Shown here: piece after piece, positions 16,544 to 25,591 of the stretch | How the letters are laid out: each line of letters begins with the position of its first letter | Numbering within the stretch: the stretch's first letter is position 1 | Position numbers and translations under genes: made by a program | Assembly (NCBI RefSeq): GCF_001708445.1 | Contig: NZ_CP015637.1 | Span: forward strand, 1,799,001 to 1,863,000 | Length of the DNA stretch: 64,000 nt | DNA from: Pseudomonas fluorescens | GTDB lineage: Bacteria > Pseudomonadota > Gammaproteobacteria > Pseudomonadales > Pseudomonadaceae | Direction: 5' to 3' | Notes under the pieces: generated by a model | Database searches by the model: none | Told to the model about the DNA's origin: nothing | Seen by the model: only the letters and a program-made list of their open reading frames with translations

Positions 16544-19053
16544 TGGCACGTTTGCCGCTGTTGCGCCTGTTCAGTCTTGCCATGCGCCAATTACTGCGCG
16601 ATGCCCGCGCCGGCGAATTGCGCGTATTGTTCTTCGCCTTGCTGGTGGCCGTGGCGGCCAGTACCGCCATCGGTTACTTCGGTGCACGCCTCAACGGCGC
16701 CATGATGTTGCGGGCCACCGAGTTTCTTGGCGCCGACCTGGTACTTGAAGGCAGCTCGCCCGCACGCCCGGAGCAGATCCGCTCTGGCACCGAACTAGGC
16801 CTCGATCACGCGCGCGTCGTGGAGTTCTCCAGCGTCATCGCCGCCGACAGCGGCATCCAACTCTCCAGCATCAAGGCGGTCAACGAGCAGTACCCGCTGC
16901 GCGGCGAGCTGAAGAGCGCAGCCGCTCCCTTTGGGGATGAAACCCCAGGCGGCGGCCCGAAACCTGGTGAAGCCTGGGTGGAAGCGCGGTTGCTGACGGC
17001 ACTGGGCCTCAAGGTTGGCGACAGCATCGATGTCGGCATGAAGACCCTACGCCTGGCCCGCATACTGACCTACGAACCGGATCGCGCCGGCAATTTCTAC
17101 AGCCTCACACCGAGGGTGATGATCAACCTGGCGGACCTGGACGCTACTGGCGTGGTGCAACCCGGCAGCCGTGTCAGCTACCGCGAACTGTGGCGTGGGC
17201 CGCAAGGCAGCACGGCGTTGCAAACCTATCGTGACCTGGTCAAGCCAGGGCTCGCCGCCAACCAGCGCCTGCAGGATTCGCGGGACGGCAACCAGCAGAT
17301 CGGCGGCGCCCTGGGCAAGGCCGAACGCTACCTGAACATGGCCAGCCTGGTGGCCGTGCTGCTGGCGGGGGTCGCCGTAGCGCTATCGGCCAACCGTTTT
17401 GCCAGCCGACGTTTCGATGCCAGCGCGTTGTTGCGTTGTCTCGGTTTGTCACGCCGCGAAACCATGCTGCTGTTCAGCCTGCAACTGAGCGTACTGGGAC
17501 TGCTGGCCAGCCTGACCGGCGCCGTGCTCGGCTGGCTGGCGCAGTTCGGCCTGTTCTATTTCCTCCACGACCTGCTCCCCGCAGACGTACCACCGGGCGG
17601 GCTGTTACCGGCGGTTGCCGGGATCGGCACCGGGCTGGTTGCCCTCGCCGGCTTCGCCCTGCCACCACTGGCGGCGCTGGGCCGTGTACCGCCGCTGCGC
17701 GTGCTGCGGCGCGACCTGCTGCCTATTCCTTCCAGCACCTGGATGGTCTATGGCGCGGCGCTGTTCGCCCTGGGCCTGATCATGTGGCGCCTGAGCCTTG
17801 ACCTGGTGCTGACCTTCGCCTTGCTGGGCGGGGGCGTGGTCGCCGCGCTGATCCTCGGCGGCCTGCTCCTGCTGCTGTTGCAAAGCCTGCGCCGCCTGTT
17901 GGCCCGCGCATCCCTGCCCTGGCGCCTGGGCCTGGGCCAGTTGCTGCGACACCCATTGGCGGCGGCCGGCCAGTCCCTGGCGTTTGGCCTGATCCTCTTG
18001 TCCATGGGCTTGATCGCCCTGCTGCGCGGCGAGTTGCTCGACACCTGGCAAAACCAGTTGCCCAAGGACGCCCCCAACTACTTCGCGCTGAACATCCTGC
18101 CCGCCGACAAGGAAGCCTTTGGTGCACGCCTGCTGGACCTGCAGGCGCAATCGGCGCCGCTGTATCCGGTGGTGCCGGGCCGACTGATCAGCATCAATGG
18201 CGAACCGGTACAGGAAATTGTCAGCAAGGACTCCAGCGGCGATCGTGCCGTGCAACGTGACCTGAGCCTGACGTGGGCTGCCGACCTGCCACCGGGCAAC
18301 ACCCTCACCGCCGGCGCCTGGTGGGCGCAACAAGCGCCCGATGATATCCCCGGGGTCTCGGTAGAAGCCAAGGTCGCACAAAGCTTGAAGCTCAAGCTTG
18401 ATGACCACCTGGTGTTCAGTGTCGGCGGTGAAAATCGTGAAGCGCGGGTCACCAGCCTGCGCACCATCAATTGGGATAACTTTCAGCCCAATTTCTTCAT
18501 GATTTTCCAGCCGGGCACCTTGAAGGACTTGCCAGCCACCTACCTGACCAGCTTCTACCTGGCCCCCGGCCACGACCAGCAGATCGTCGACCTGTCACGC
18601 GCCTTTCCGGCCGTGACGATCCTGCAGGTCGAAGCCCTGCTGGAACAACTGCGCAGCATCCTCGCCCAAGTAACCCTGGCGGTGGAATATGTGCTGCTGT
18701 TTGTCCTGGCCGCGGGGATGGCGGTGCTGTTCTCCGGCTTGCAGGCGACCTTGGATGAGCGAATCCGTCAGGGCGCGTTATTGCGTGCGCTAGGCGCGGA
18801 ACGCAAGTTGCTGGTCAAGGCACGGCGCATCGAATTCGGCTTGCTGGGTGCAGTCAGTGGCTTGCTTGCGGCACTGGGCACCGAGTTGGTGACCTGGGTG
18901 TTGTACCGTTATGCCTTCGACCTGGCCTGGCACCCGCACCCCTGGTTGTTGCTCCTGCCACTGATCGGTGCCGTGTTGATCGGTGGCGCTGGGGTCTTCG
19001 GAACGCGCCGCGCGCTGAATGCCAGCCCACTGACGGTATTACGCGAAGGCTGA
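16543..19053 (+). CDS. FtsX-like ABC transporter permease (YbbP type)
   Basis: An 836-residue permease of the FtsX/MacB superfamily. The order is an N-terminal membrane segment, a large periplasmic domain (about residues 45-255), a first FtsX-like bundle (about 265-500, with the motif LRCLGLSRRETMLLF), a second periplasmic domain, and a C-terminal FtsX domain with LLRALGAERKLLVKARRIEFG. The duplicated layout matches YbbP. It is translationally coupled to the ATPase. It probably extrudes or releases a lipid- or envelope-linked substrate, which is an inference. Confidence 0.92.
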   Translation: MARLPLLRLFSLAMRQLLRDARAGELRVLFFALLVAVAASTAIGYFGARLNGAMMLRATEFLGADLVLEGSSPARPEQIRSGTELGLDHARVVEFSSVIAADSGIQLSSIKAVNEQYPLRGELKSAAAPFGDETPGGGPKPGEAWVEARLLTALGLKVGDSIDVGMKTLRLARILTYEPDRAGNFYSLTPRVMINLADLDATGVVQPGSRVSYRELWRGPQGSTALQTYRDLVKPGLAANQRLQDSRDGNQQIGGALGKAERYLNMASLVAVLLAGVAVALSANRFASRRFDASALLRCLGLSRRETMLLFSLQLSVLGLLASLTGAVLGWLAQFGLFYFLHDLLPADVPPGGLLPAVAGIGTGLVALAGFALPPLAALGRVPPLRVLRRDLLPIPSSTWMVYGAALFALGLIMWRLSLDLVLTFALLGGGVVAALILGGLLLLLLQSLRRLLARASLPWRLGLGQLLRHPLAAAGQSLAFGLILLSMGLIALLRGELLDTWQNQLPKDAPNYFALNILPADKEAFGARLLDLQAQSAPLYPVVPGRLISINGEPVQEIVSKDSSGDRAVQRDLSLTWAADLPPGNTLTAGAWWAQQAPDDIPGVSVEAKVAQSLKLKLDDHLVFSVGGENREARVTSLRTINWDNFQPNFFMIFQPGTLKDLPATYLTSFYLAPGHDQQIVDLSRAFPAVTILQVEALLEQLRSILAQVTLAVEYVLLFVLAAGMAVLFSGLQATLDERIRQGALLRALGAERKLLVKARRIEFGLLGAVSGLLAALGTELVTWVLYRYAFDLAWHPHPWLLLLPLIGAVLIGGAGVFGTRRALNASPLTVLREG

Positions 19054-19059
19054 AACGCC

Positions 19060-19092
19060 GATGGCCCGTGCTCTTCACAAAGCACGGGCCAT
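19060..19092. terminator. Hairpin between ABC permease and greB genes
   Basis: GATGGCCCGTGCT and AGCACGGGCCATC form a 13-bp perfect stem around a short loop, between two convergent stops. There is no strong T run, so it is a probable but not classical terminator. Confidence 0.65.
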
Positions 19093-19098
19093 CCTTGC

Positions 19099-19572
19099 CT
19101 ACTTCACATACTCGATACCGGTAATCCACCAGCACACTTCGCCACTCGGGGTCTGTACGATGGCCTCATCATCGACTTGCTTGCGCAACAACGCGCGAGC
19201 CATGGGCGAATCGATGGAAATGTAATCCATCCGCTCATAAATCTCGTCATAGCCGACAATACGAAAACGCTTGGTCTCACCCTGCTCGTTTTCAATATCG
19301 ACCCAGGCACCAAAAAAGACTCGCCCTTCCTGCTCGGGCATGTACTCGACCACGCGCATGTCTTCCAGGCGCTTGCGCAAGTAGCGCACCCGCCGATCGA
19401 TCTCACGCAGCAGCTTCTTGTTGTACTGGTAGTCCGCGTTTTCGCTGCGGTCTCCCAGGGAAGCGGCCCAGGTCACTTTGCGTGTGGTGTCCGGCCGCTT
19501 TTCTCGCCACAGGTAATCCAGCTCTTTCTTCAGCGCTTCATGGCCTTCTTTGGTAATCAGCTTGGTACTCAA
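19099..19572 (-). CDS. greB: Transcription elongation factor GreB
   Basis: GreB (157 residues from the chosen start) binds the RNA polymerase secondary channel and induces cleavage of backtracked transcripts. The coiled coil carries LDYLWREKRPDTTRKVTWAA and the acidic tip GDRSENADYQYNKK, and the C-terminal domain has VGYDEIYERMDYISIDSP, all very close to E. coli GreB. The TTG at 19572 aligns with the E. coli start and has GGGGA nine bases upstream. An upstream ATG at 19599 would add nine residues. Confidence 0.95.
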   Translation of the reverse strand: MSTKLITKEGHEALKKELDYLWREKRPDTTRKVTWAASLGDRSENADYQYNKKLLREIDRRVRYLRKRLEDMRVVEYMPEQEGRVFFGAWVDIENEQGETKRFRIVGYDEIYERMDYISIDSPMARALLRKQVDDEAIVQTPSGEVCWWITGIEYVK

Positions 19573-19698
19573 ACGCGTGCATCCCCAGGCAATGTCCATT
19601 GATTCCAATACGCCGCAGCATCAAGGCCAGGCGTCAGCGAACAGAGAGTGATGATAAATGAACGCGACAAAGTTGCCAGGCCGACGGTCACTATCAGG

Positions 19699-20874
19699 TC
19701 AAACCGAGATCGCCCAAAAATCGTCGCTGGGTTGAGCCAGCTCAGTCTTGGCGAGACAGTCCAGGGTCTGATCCAGTTCGGTCAGCATTGCGTGCAGGTT
19801 TTGTCGCAGGCCAGACAGTTGCGCAATCGTAACCGACACCTTTTCCGCCCGCAGGTGAACCAACGACTCCTGGCTTTTGATCTCGGAGACACGCTTTTCA
19901 AGGGCATGAGCACGCTCATCAAGTTGGCGCTGCTCATGCTGCTGCGCGCTCGAATCATTCGCCAACTGGGCTTCACGGCTGTCCAGCGCCTGGGCCTGCA
20001 ACTGCAGGGTGGCTTCTTTTTCCAATGTTCGGTTAACCAGTTCCTGACGTTTCTGCTCCAGATCCGCCTGGTCCTGTTGCAACCGGACGCGCCATTGCTC
20101 AAGTGCCTCCTCTTGCTTGAGAACAACCTGTTTCTGTTGCGTCAAATCCTGGGCAACGCGTGCAAGGTTCGTCAGGGTGCTGTCCACCTCAAACAACGAA
20201 TTGTGTTCCGGCTGGGCGCCCAACGTCGGTCGCGCACCAAGCACCGGAGGAACAGGCGCCAGCTCAGTTGATGCAGGGACTACGGGAGGCTCCGGCTGGG
20301 GTTCCGGCTGAGGCTCCGCCAGTTGTTCAAGCAGGGGCGGCTGGGCCGAGTCAGGCTGGCTCGCCACCTTGGGCGGCGAGACCATCTGCGAAGAAAAACG
20401 AATGGACGGCACAATCAAAGTGGCACTTTCGATGGCCGGTGATGCAGGAGCAGAAGTGCCCAGGGTGATCACCTTCATCACCAACGCTTTCTTGATAATT
20501 ACGGAATGATGATCCTCTGGCCTGGCAGGGGGCAACTTGCAGCCTTTCAAATCGACAAAGTGATAGGGAATCTGGGTTTCAGTAGCGTTGCCGGATCTGG
20601 CACCTGACGCTGCCAGGGTCAATATTTGTTTAAATACCCGCATTGCAACTTGCAGGTCTTCCTGAGCGTCGACGCCGCCCAGAAAATACCGCTCAAGTTT
20701 CTTACGCAATGCGGCGACGTATACCCGCGAGTTCCCAGGCTCCGTTTCTTCATCGAGACTGTAGACAAGAAAGTTCGAGGCAATTTGAGGAACAGCGAAA
20801 CCACAGAGCAGTGCACCGTTGACCGGAGCATCCTCACCGGAGCGTTCAAGAACAAGGGTACGTAAAAGCATCAT
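19699..20874 (-). CDS. Coiled-coil protein of unknown function
   Basis: A 391-residue soluble protein. Residues 1-135 form a globular domain (FAVPQIASNFLVYSLDEET, then NSRVYVAALRKKLERYF) that I do not recognise. Residues about 140-225 are Pro-rich with a PQPEPQPEP repeat, and residues about 235-378 form a long Gln/Glu/Leu-rich coiled coil. No signal peptide or membrane segment is seen. It is divergent, across about 250 bp, from an ABC ATPase/permease/GldG-like operon, so it may be a partner or regulator of that system; this is inference from position only. Confidence 0.82.
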   Translation of the reverse strand: MMLLRTLVLERSGEDAPVNGALLCGFAVPQIASNFLVYSLDEETEPGNSRVYVAALRKKLERYFLGGVDAQEDLQVAMRVFKQILTLAASGARSGNATETQIPYHFVDLKGCKLPPARPEDHHSVIIKKALVMKVITLGTSAPASPAIESATLIVPSIRFSSQMVSPPKVASQPDSAQPPLLEQLAEPQPEPQPEPPVVPASTELAPVPPVLGARPTLGAQPEHNSLFEVDSTLTNLARVAQDLTQQKQVVLKQEEALEQWRVRLQQDQADLEQKRQELVNRTLEKEATLQLQAQALDSREAQLANDSSAQQHEQRQLDERAHALEKRVSEIKSQESLVHLRAEKVSVTIAQLSGLRQNLHAMLTELDQTLDCLAKTELAQPSDDFWAISV

Positions 20875-21128
20875 GGTTGTCGGGCCTCATGACGATAAGC
20901 AAGTCTTATTTAAACATCAGATAAACATCTGACCATTAATACGCATTAGTCACCGAACGATTGTTTCAGCGCACTCTAATCCTGAACGTAGGACTTGTCT
21001 TATTAACGTAATTCAGCATTTTCAATCTCAGACATTAAAAGTACCATTTTTAAATCCGAGCCCCTGCCCCTCTCAACCAAGGCGCTTTCCTCTTCATATA
21101 CACCCCGAACAATCAGCAGAAAAACATA

Positions 21129-22055
21129 ATGATCGAGATAAGCAGCCTGACCAAATACCAGGGCAAAAAGACTGTCATCAGTAATGTTTCATTTTCTGCC
21201 AAGCGCCAAGAATGCCTTGGATTATTTGGAATGGAGGGCGCAGGTAAAACCACACTTCTGAAGATGATAGCGGGTTCACTCCGCCCGTCTTCAGGGCAGG
21301 TGAACATTCTGGGGTTCGATCCCCAAACCCATGCACACCAAGCCCGCATGGCCGTCGGTTATCAGCCCGAGTCCGGCATCAACCACCTCAGGATGTCCAT
21401 CAGGGACCTGCTCGACTATATCGCCTCCCTCCGCGGATTCCAGGGTGCCAAAAAGCGCAGTCGGGTGGAACGCGCCGTCACCCGGCTCGAATTGTCATCG
21501 GTACTCAGCTATCCGATCCACACACTGCCCCCGAGTCTCAAGCGCAAAGTCGCGATTGCCCAGGCCATCCTGCATGACCCAGGGGTCCTGTTGCTGGACG
21601 AACCCTTTGACGGCCTGGCGCCGCATCAGCAAGGCAAGCTCAGGACACTTATCCAGTCCCTGACCGAAGAAATGACCGTCATCGTCGCTTCACGCGAGTG
21701 CGAAGCACTGGCCGGCATCTGCACCCGTGCCCTGGTCATCGGCGGTGGACGCCTGCTGGCGGATGCGCCGATGCCCGAGTTGCAGCGTAGCTCCCGGCAC
21801 TTCCGCGCCGTGACCCTGGCCTCGGAGTCCGCGCCTGATTTACTGGCCCTCGCGGTACTACCAGGCGTTGCAGGTATCGAAGAGGATCGCCACAGCCCTG
21901 GCACGGTGACCGTTCTCGCAATGCCAGGCCACACCATTTACCCCTCTGTCAGCGCACTGATTACCGACCGGCACTGGCCAATACACTCACTGAAACTGGA
22001 GCCAGGCCGCCTGAATGATGTTGTTCATCACTTGAGCCAAGAGGCTTCCCTTTGA
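21129..22055 (+). CDS. ABC transporter ATPase (GldA-like), degenerate signature
   Basis: A 308-residue ABC ATPase resembling GldA/NosF-type ATPases of ABC-2 systems. Walker A is GMEGAGKTT (about residues 34-42), the Q-loop is VGYQPE, and Walker B is LLLDEPFDGLAPHQ. The signature is LPPSLKRK rather than LSGGQ, and the H-loop region reads VIVASRECEAL without the usual His. About 90 extra C-terminal residues follow the ATPase core. The stop overlaps the TTG start of the permease. Hydrolytic activity may be altered. Confidence 0.85.
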   Translation: MIEISSLTKYQGKKTVISNVSFSAKRQECLGLFGMEGAGKTTLLKMIAGSLRPSSGQVNILGFDPQTHAHQARMAVGYQPESGINHLRMSIRDLLDYIASLRGFQGAKKRSRVERAVTRLELSSVLSYPIHTLPPSLKRKVAIAQAILHDPGVLLLDEPFDGLAPHQQGKLRTLIQSLTEEMTVIVASRECEALAGICTRALVIGGGRLLADAPMPELQRSSRHFRAVTLASESAPDLLALAVLPGVAGIEEDRHSPGTVTVLAMPGHTIYPSVSALITDRHWPIHSLKLEPGRLNDVVHHLSQEASL

Positions 22056-22777
22056 AACTGCTGCTCCCCGTTTTCAAGCGCCAGCTTGCAAGCTATTTCT
22101 CTTCACCGGCCACCTACCTGAGCATCGCCATCTTCCTAGTGCTTTCGGCATCACTGGGGTTGCACACCAGCGAACTGCTGGAGCGAAACAGCAGTGATTT
22201 GCAGGCCGTCTTTGAATGGCACCCCTGGCTGTACCTGTTACTGATCCCAGCCCTGTCGACGCAACTCTGGGCGGACGAGCACGGGAGCGGCTTTGGCGAC
22301 CTGATAAAAACAATGCCTATCAAACCCACCCCACTGGTGATGGGTAAATTTCTCGCAGCCTGGGTTGTTACTGGCGTGGCATTAGTGCTGATGTTTCCGA
22401 TGGTGATGGCAGTCAATGTACTGGGACCGGCGGATAACATGCTGATTGCCTCGCAATTCCTGGCCAGTTGGTTGTTGGCCGGCAGTTACCTGTCTGTAGG
22501 TTGTTTTATTTGCGTATTAACCAGCCGGCGCCTGGTCATTTTCCTATTGACACTGAGCCTGCTGTCGGCGGCCAGTGGTTTGGCCTCCGTACTTGATGCT
22601 CTTGAACATCAAGCGCCAATATGGGTTCTCGACAGTTTGATGTCCCTTAGTCCATCGTTGCGCTTCAGCATCATCGATCACGGCTTGCTGACCCTCCATG
22701 AAAGCCTTTACTTCATCAGTATGATGTTTGCCTTTCTCTGCGCGACAACTATTACCCTCAACTATAAAAACAGCTGA
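22052..22777 (+). CDS. ABC-2 type permease (GldF-like)
   Basis: A 241-residue membrane protein with about six hydrophobic segments, beginning LLLPVFKRQLASYFSSPATYLSIAIFLVL, the typical N-terminus of GldF/NosY-type ABC-2 permeases that contact a GldG-like partner. It starts at a TTG (22052) that shares bases with the ATPase stop (TTGA), with GAGG upstream; no in-frame ATG is close enough to be an alternative. The GldG-like gene follows after 15 bp. The transported substrate is unknown. Confidence 0.86.
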   Translation: MKLLLPVFKRQLASYFSSPATYLSIAIFLVLSASLGLHTSELLERNSSDLQAVFEWHPWLYLLLIPALSTQLWADEHGSGFGDLIKTMPIKPTPLVMGKFLAAWVVTGVALVLMFPMVMAVNVLGPADNMLIASQFLASWLLAGSYLSVGCFICVLTSRRLVIFLLTLSLLSAASGLASVLDALEHQAPIWVLDSLMSLSPSLRFSIIDHGLLTLHESLYFISMMFAFLCATTITLNYKNS

Positions 22778-22792
22778 GAAGGAGCGTTCTCG

Positions 22793-24481
22793 ATGCGATC
22801 CGCTCTGCGCACCGGTATGACGCTGAGTGTCATATTGTTACTTTTCCTGGCATTCAATCTGGTGTGGGTTGTTAAACTTCCTGATCTACGCTGGGACTTT
22901 TCACAACAAAAAAACAATTCGTTGTCGCCTGCCGTAATGCAATTACTTGCCACATTGGACAGCCCGCTGGACTTTTACTATTTCAACGCCAGCAAGCCCG
23001 CCTTGAAGAGCAATACGTTGAAACAGTACGGCAAACGCGTCGAAGCAAAACTGAAGGCCTTCGAACAAGCGGCCAGAGGCAGGATCAACCTGCATATTAT
23101 TGATCCCGCACCTTTTTCAGAGGACGCCTACAAAGCGGGGCTTTATGGCCTCGACGATCAGCAGGGTTTCCTGGGCCTGATCGGCACCCGCGACGGTCAG
23201 GCCGCACAGCGCATCGAATCATTCAGACCGGACAGGGAACACTTACTGGAGTATGAAATCAGCCACCTGATCAGCCAGTTGCTCCACCCCACCCCTCCTG
23301 TTATCGGACTGCTATCAGGGCTGCCGGCAGGAGAGCTGATCGAGCCGCTCGTGCAAGAACTGCGTGGCCACTTTGACCTTATCGAGTTGGAGTCGAGTGC
23401 CCACCCTATCCCTGCGCGTATCAAAACCCTGATGCTTGTGCACCCGCGCATGCTGTCCGAACAAACCCTTTACGCGGTAGACCAGTTTGTACTGGGAGGC
23501 GGCAAGTTATTGATGTTTATCGATCCACTGAGCGATATGGATCCAGAGCCCCCCCCCACTGCCTCCAGGCTTGACGGGCTGCTTGTTGCGTGGGGTATCC
23601 ATATGCAAAGCGACAAGATACTGCTCGATCGTACCTACGCCTCATCGGAGCATGAACCCGGCCTGCTGACGCTGCCGCGAGAAGCGATGAACGAGAGCGA
23701 CGTCAGCACCTGGAAACTGGAATCGGTGACGGTGTCAAACAGCGGTGCCCTTCTTCCCCTGGACAACAGCCGGACCACCTTCACCCCGCTGTTGCAAAGC
23801 TCCAAGCAATCAGCCTTGCTGGAACCGGGCGCACCGGACAGCGAAATCGTCCCACCAGGCGAACATCACGTCATCGCGGCTCGCATTGAGGGGGCGGCTT
23901 ATTCGGCGTTTCCTGACGGCATTGACGGGCGGCCACCCGGACTGCAAAAAGCCGCCCAGATCCATGTCGTGGTGGTTGCCGACACGGATGTACTCAGCGA
24001 GGAAATCAGCAGTTCGGCACCACACGGCAACAGCCTGTTTGTACTGAACACCCTGGATAACCTGGCAGCCCCTTCTGTACTTGCGGACATTCGACCACGC
24101 GTGATGACGCGTTCGTTGCAAACACTGGCCAACCTGCGCGAAACCACCGCACACGCCTATCAAACTCGGGCGAACGATCTTGAGCGACGACTGGCGCAAA
24201 CCGAAAAGGAATGGCAGCGCCTGAACCCCGAGGCGACGGCCCTCGGCACCGAGGTGGTCGATACCAATACCCAGTTGCAAGCACTCAACAAAGAGCGCTT
24301 GCGCTTACCGATGGAACTGCATGCGCTGAGGATGGAGGCCTACGCGCCGCTGCATCGCCTGGAGCGCAAGGTGAAATGGTTGGTGATAGCACCCATGCCT
24401 GCATTGCTCTGCCTGCTTGCCGCGGGGCTGTTTCGATGGCAGCGTCGCCATCGGCCGATACCTGCCACCGCGCTGTACTGA
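22793..24481 (+). CDS. GldG-like ABC transporter auxiliary protein
   Basis: A 562-residue protein with one transmembrane segment at each end (about residues 8-28 and 525-548). Between them is a large periplasmic region that starts with DLRWDFSQQKNNSLSPAV, the diagnostic entry of GldG/ABC_transp_aux proteins (D-hT..k..SLS), then a Rossmann-like region (PPVIGLLSGL, GGGKLLMFIDPLSDMDP), then a coiled coil near 455-515. In gliding Bacteroidetes GldG works with GldA and GldF. In a pseudomonad the role is unknown. AAGGAG precedes the ATG. Confidence 0.85.
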   Translation: MRSALRTGMTLSVILLLFLAFNLVWVVKLPDLRWDFSQQKNNSLSPAVMQLLATLDSPLDFYYFNASKPALKSNTLKQYGKRVEAKLKAFEQAARGRINLHIIDPAPFSEDAYKAGLYGLDDQQGFLGLIGTRDGQAAQRIESFRPDREHLLEYEISHLISQLLHPTPPVIGLLSGLPAGELIEPLVQELRGHFDLIELESSAHPIPARIKTLMLVHPRMLSEQTLYAVDQFVLGGGKLLMFIDPLSDMDPEPPPTASRLDGLLVAWGIHMQSDKILLDRTYASSEHEPGLLTLPREAMNESDVSTWKLESVTVSNSGALLPLDNSRTTFTPLLQSSKQSALLEPGAPDSEIVPPGEHHVIAARIEGAAYSAFPDGIDGRPPGLQKAAQIHVVVVADTDVLSEEISSSAPHGNSLFVLNTLDNLAAPSVLADIRPRVMTRSLQTLANLRETTAHAYQTRANDLERRLAQTEKEWQRLNPEATALGTEVVDTNTQLQALNKERLRLPMELHALRMEAYAPLHRLERKVKWLVIAPMPALLCLLAAGLFRWQRRHRPIPATALY

Positions 24482-24485
24482 AGGC

Positions 24486-24794
24486 TCAACGGCGCGCAAT
24501 CAGGCCTTGTCGTGCAATGCGCGTCAACTGGCGAATCACCTCGGCAGCGTCGCCAGCAGTGGGGGCCTGGATCACCGCAAGGTCAAAACTGTTGTTGGCG
24601 AAGCGTGCGAGGGAATCGCCATCTTCGACAAATTGGATCAGGAATGCCGAAGGCCGGCCGGTGCGACGTGGCCAGCCGTCCAGGTAACGCAATAGCGTCG
24701 GCTGGTGCTTACCGCCCAGGAGTATTTTTGGATTGCGTTGGGTGAGGTCCGCGGTGATCGGGGCCAGGCGTATGAGGGGGCGTAGTGCATTCAT
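24486..24794 (-). CDS. Conserved hypothetical protein
   Basis: A 102-residue protein, MNALRPLIRLAPITADLTQ to IARQGLIARR. The stretch SFDLAVIQAPTAGDAAEVIRQLTRIARQGLI is reminiscent of the C-terminal part of a class I methyltransferase fold (FDLVxxp...lxrlLrpGG), but there is no SAM-binding GxGxG, so it may be a degenerate or partial fold. It converges on the GldG-like gene with a 4-bp gap. The frame continues upstream without a better start. Confidence 0.72.
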   Translation of the reverse strand: MNALRPLIRLAPITADLTQRNPKILLGGKHQPTLLRYLDGWPRRTGRPSAFLIQFVEDGDSLARFANNSFDLAVIQAPTAGDAAEVIRQLTRIARQGLIARR

Positions 24795-25009
24795 CGTGTC
24801 GAGTCTCTGCCTCAAAAGTCTGCGGGCAGGTGAGAGGCAACACCGAACCAGCGCTTTAGCGGTATTTCGAAGCACGCTCCTTGAATGAGAGCTGACTTCT
24901 GTCGGGCTGCATCGAGTCCCAGTGGCGCCCCGCAATTAGCTGTTTAAATCGGCGCATGGGCAGCATCCTAGAGAAGCCGGTGGGGCGGTGTCAAGAATCC
25001 CAGGCAACG

Positions 25010-25035
25010 AAAAGGCCCGCACAGGCGGGCCTTTC
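25010..25035. terminator. Terminator after doxX-like gene
   Basis: AAAAGGCCCGC-ACAG-GCGGGCCTTT is a compact strong hairpin just downstream of the DoxX gene stop on the minus strand. Confidence 0.85.
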
Positions 25036-25053
25036 CAGGGTTTTGCGCAAGGA

Positions 25054-25488
25054 TCAATGGGCGATGGCGCGGTCGGCAGACAGTTTGCCAGCGCCTTCCA
25101 GCAGCACCGCCAGCGAGCCGCCCAACAGGGCCAGTGCGAACTCATAACCGTTGTTGGCCATGAACAGACCGTTGTGGATATGCACCGAGAAGATCGCCAC
25201 CAGCGACAGGATGGTCAGGCCCAATGCCGCAGGGCGTGCCAACAGGCCAATGATCAACGCCAAGCCAGCGAAGAACTCGGTCCCTCCCGACAACAGCGCC
25301 ATCAAGGTGCCTGGCGCCAGGCCAATACTTTCCATCCATTGGGCAGTGCCCGCCAAGCCGTAGCCACCGAACCAGCCAAAGAGCTTTTGCGATCCGTGGG
25401 CGGCAAAGATGATGCCGACGACGATGCGTAGAATGGTCAGGCCATAACCGGCACGGGTGGACAGGAGGTTTTTGATCAGTGGGCTCAT
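25054..25488 (-). CDS. DoxX-family inner-membrane protein
   Basis: A 144-residue DoxX/YphA-type protein with four hydrophobic helices. Family motifs are LTILRIVVGIIFAAHGSQKLFGWFGG and SGGTEFFAGLALIIGLLARPAA. DoxX-like proteins are linked to quinone-coupled redox functions or to thiosulfate and sulfite oxidation in some organisms, but for this subtype the role is unclear. It is monocistronic, between the hypothetical gene and the transglycosylase gene. Confidence 0.9.
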   Translation of the reverse strand: MSPLIKNLLSTRAGYGLTILRIVVGIIFAAHGSQKLFGWFGGYGLAGTAQWMESIGLAPGTLMALLSGGTEFFAGLALIIGLLARPAALGLTILSLVAIFSVHIHNGLFMANNGYEFALALLGGSLAVLLEGAGKLSADRAIAH

Positions 25489-25591
25489 GGTGCGAATCCT
25501 TTTTAAAGTAGGGGTTGGTTGGCCGCTATATTAATCAGTTTAGGCAATGATAAAAGCCGAAAAAATGCCTTATAAATATCGATATATTCGA

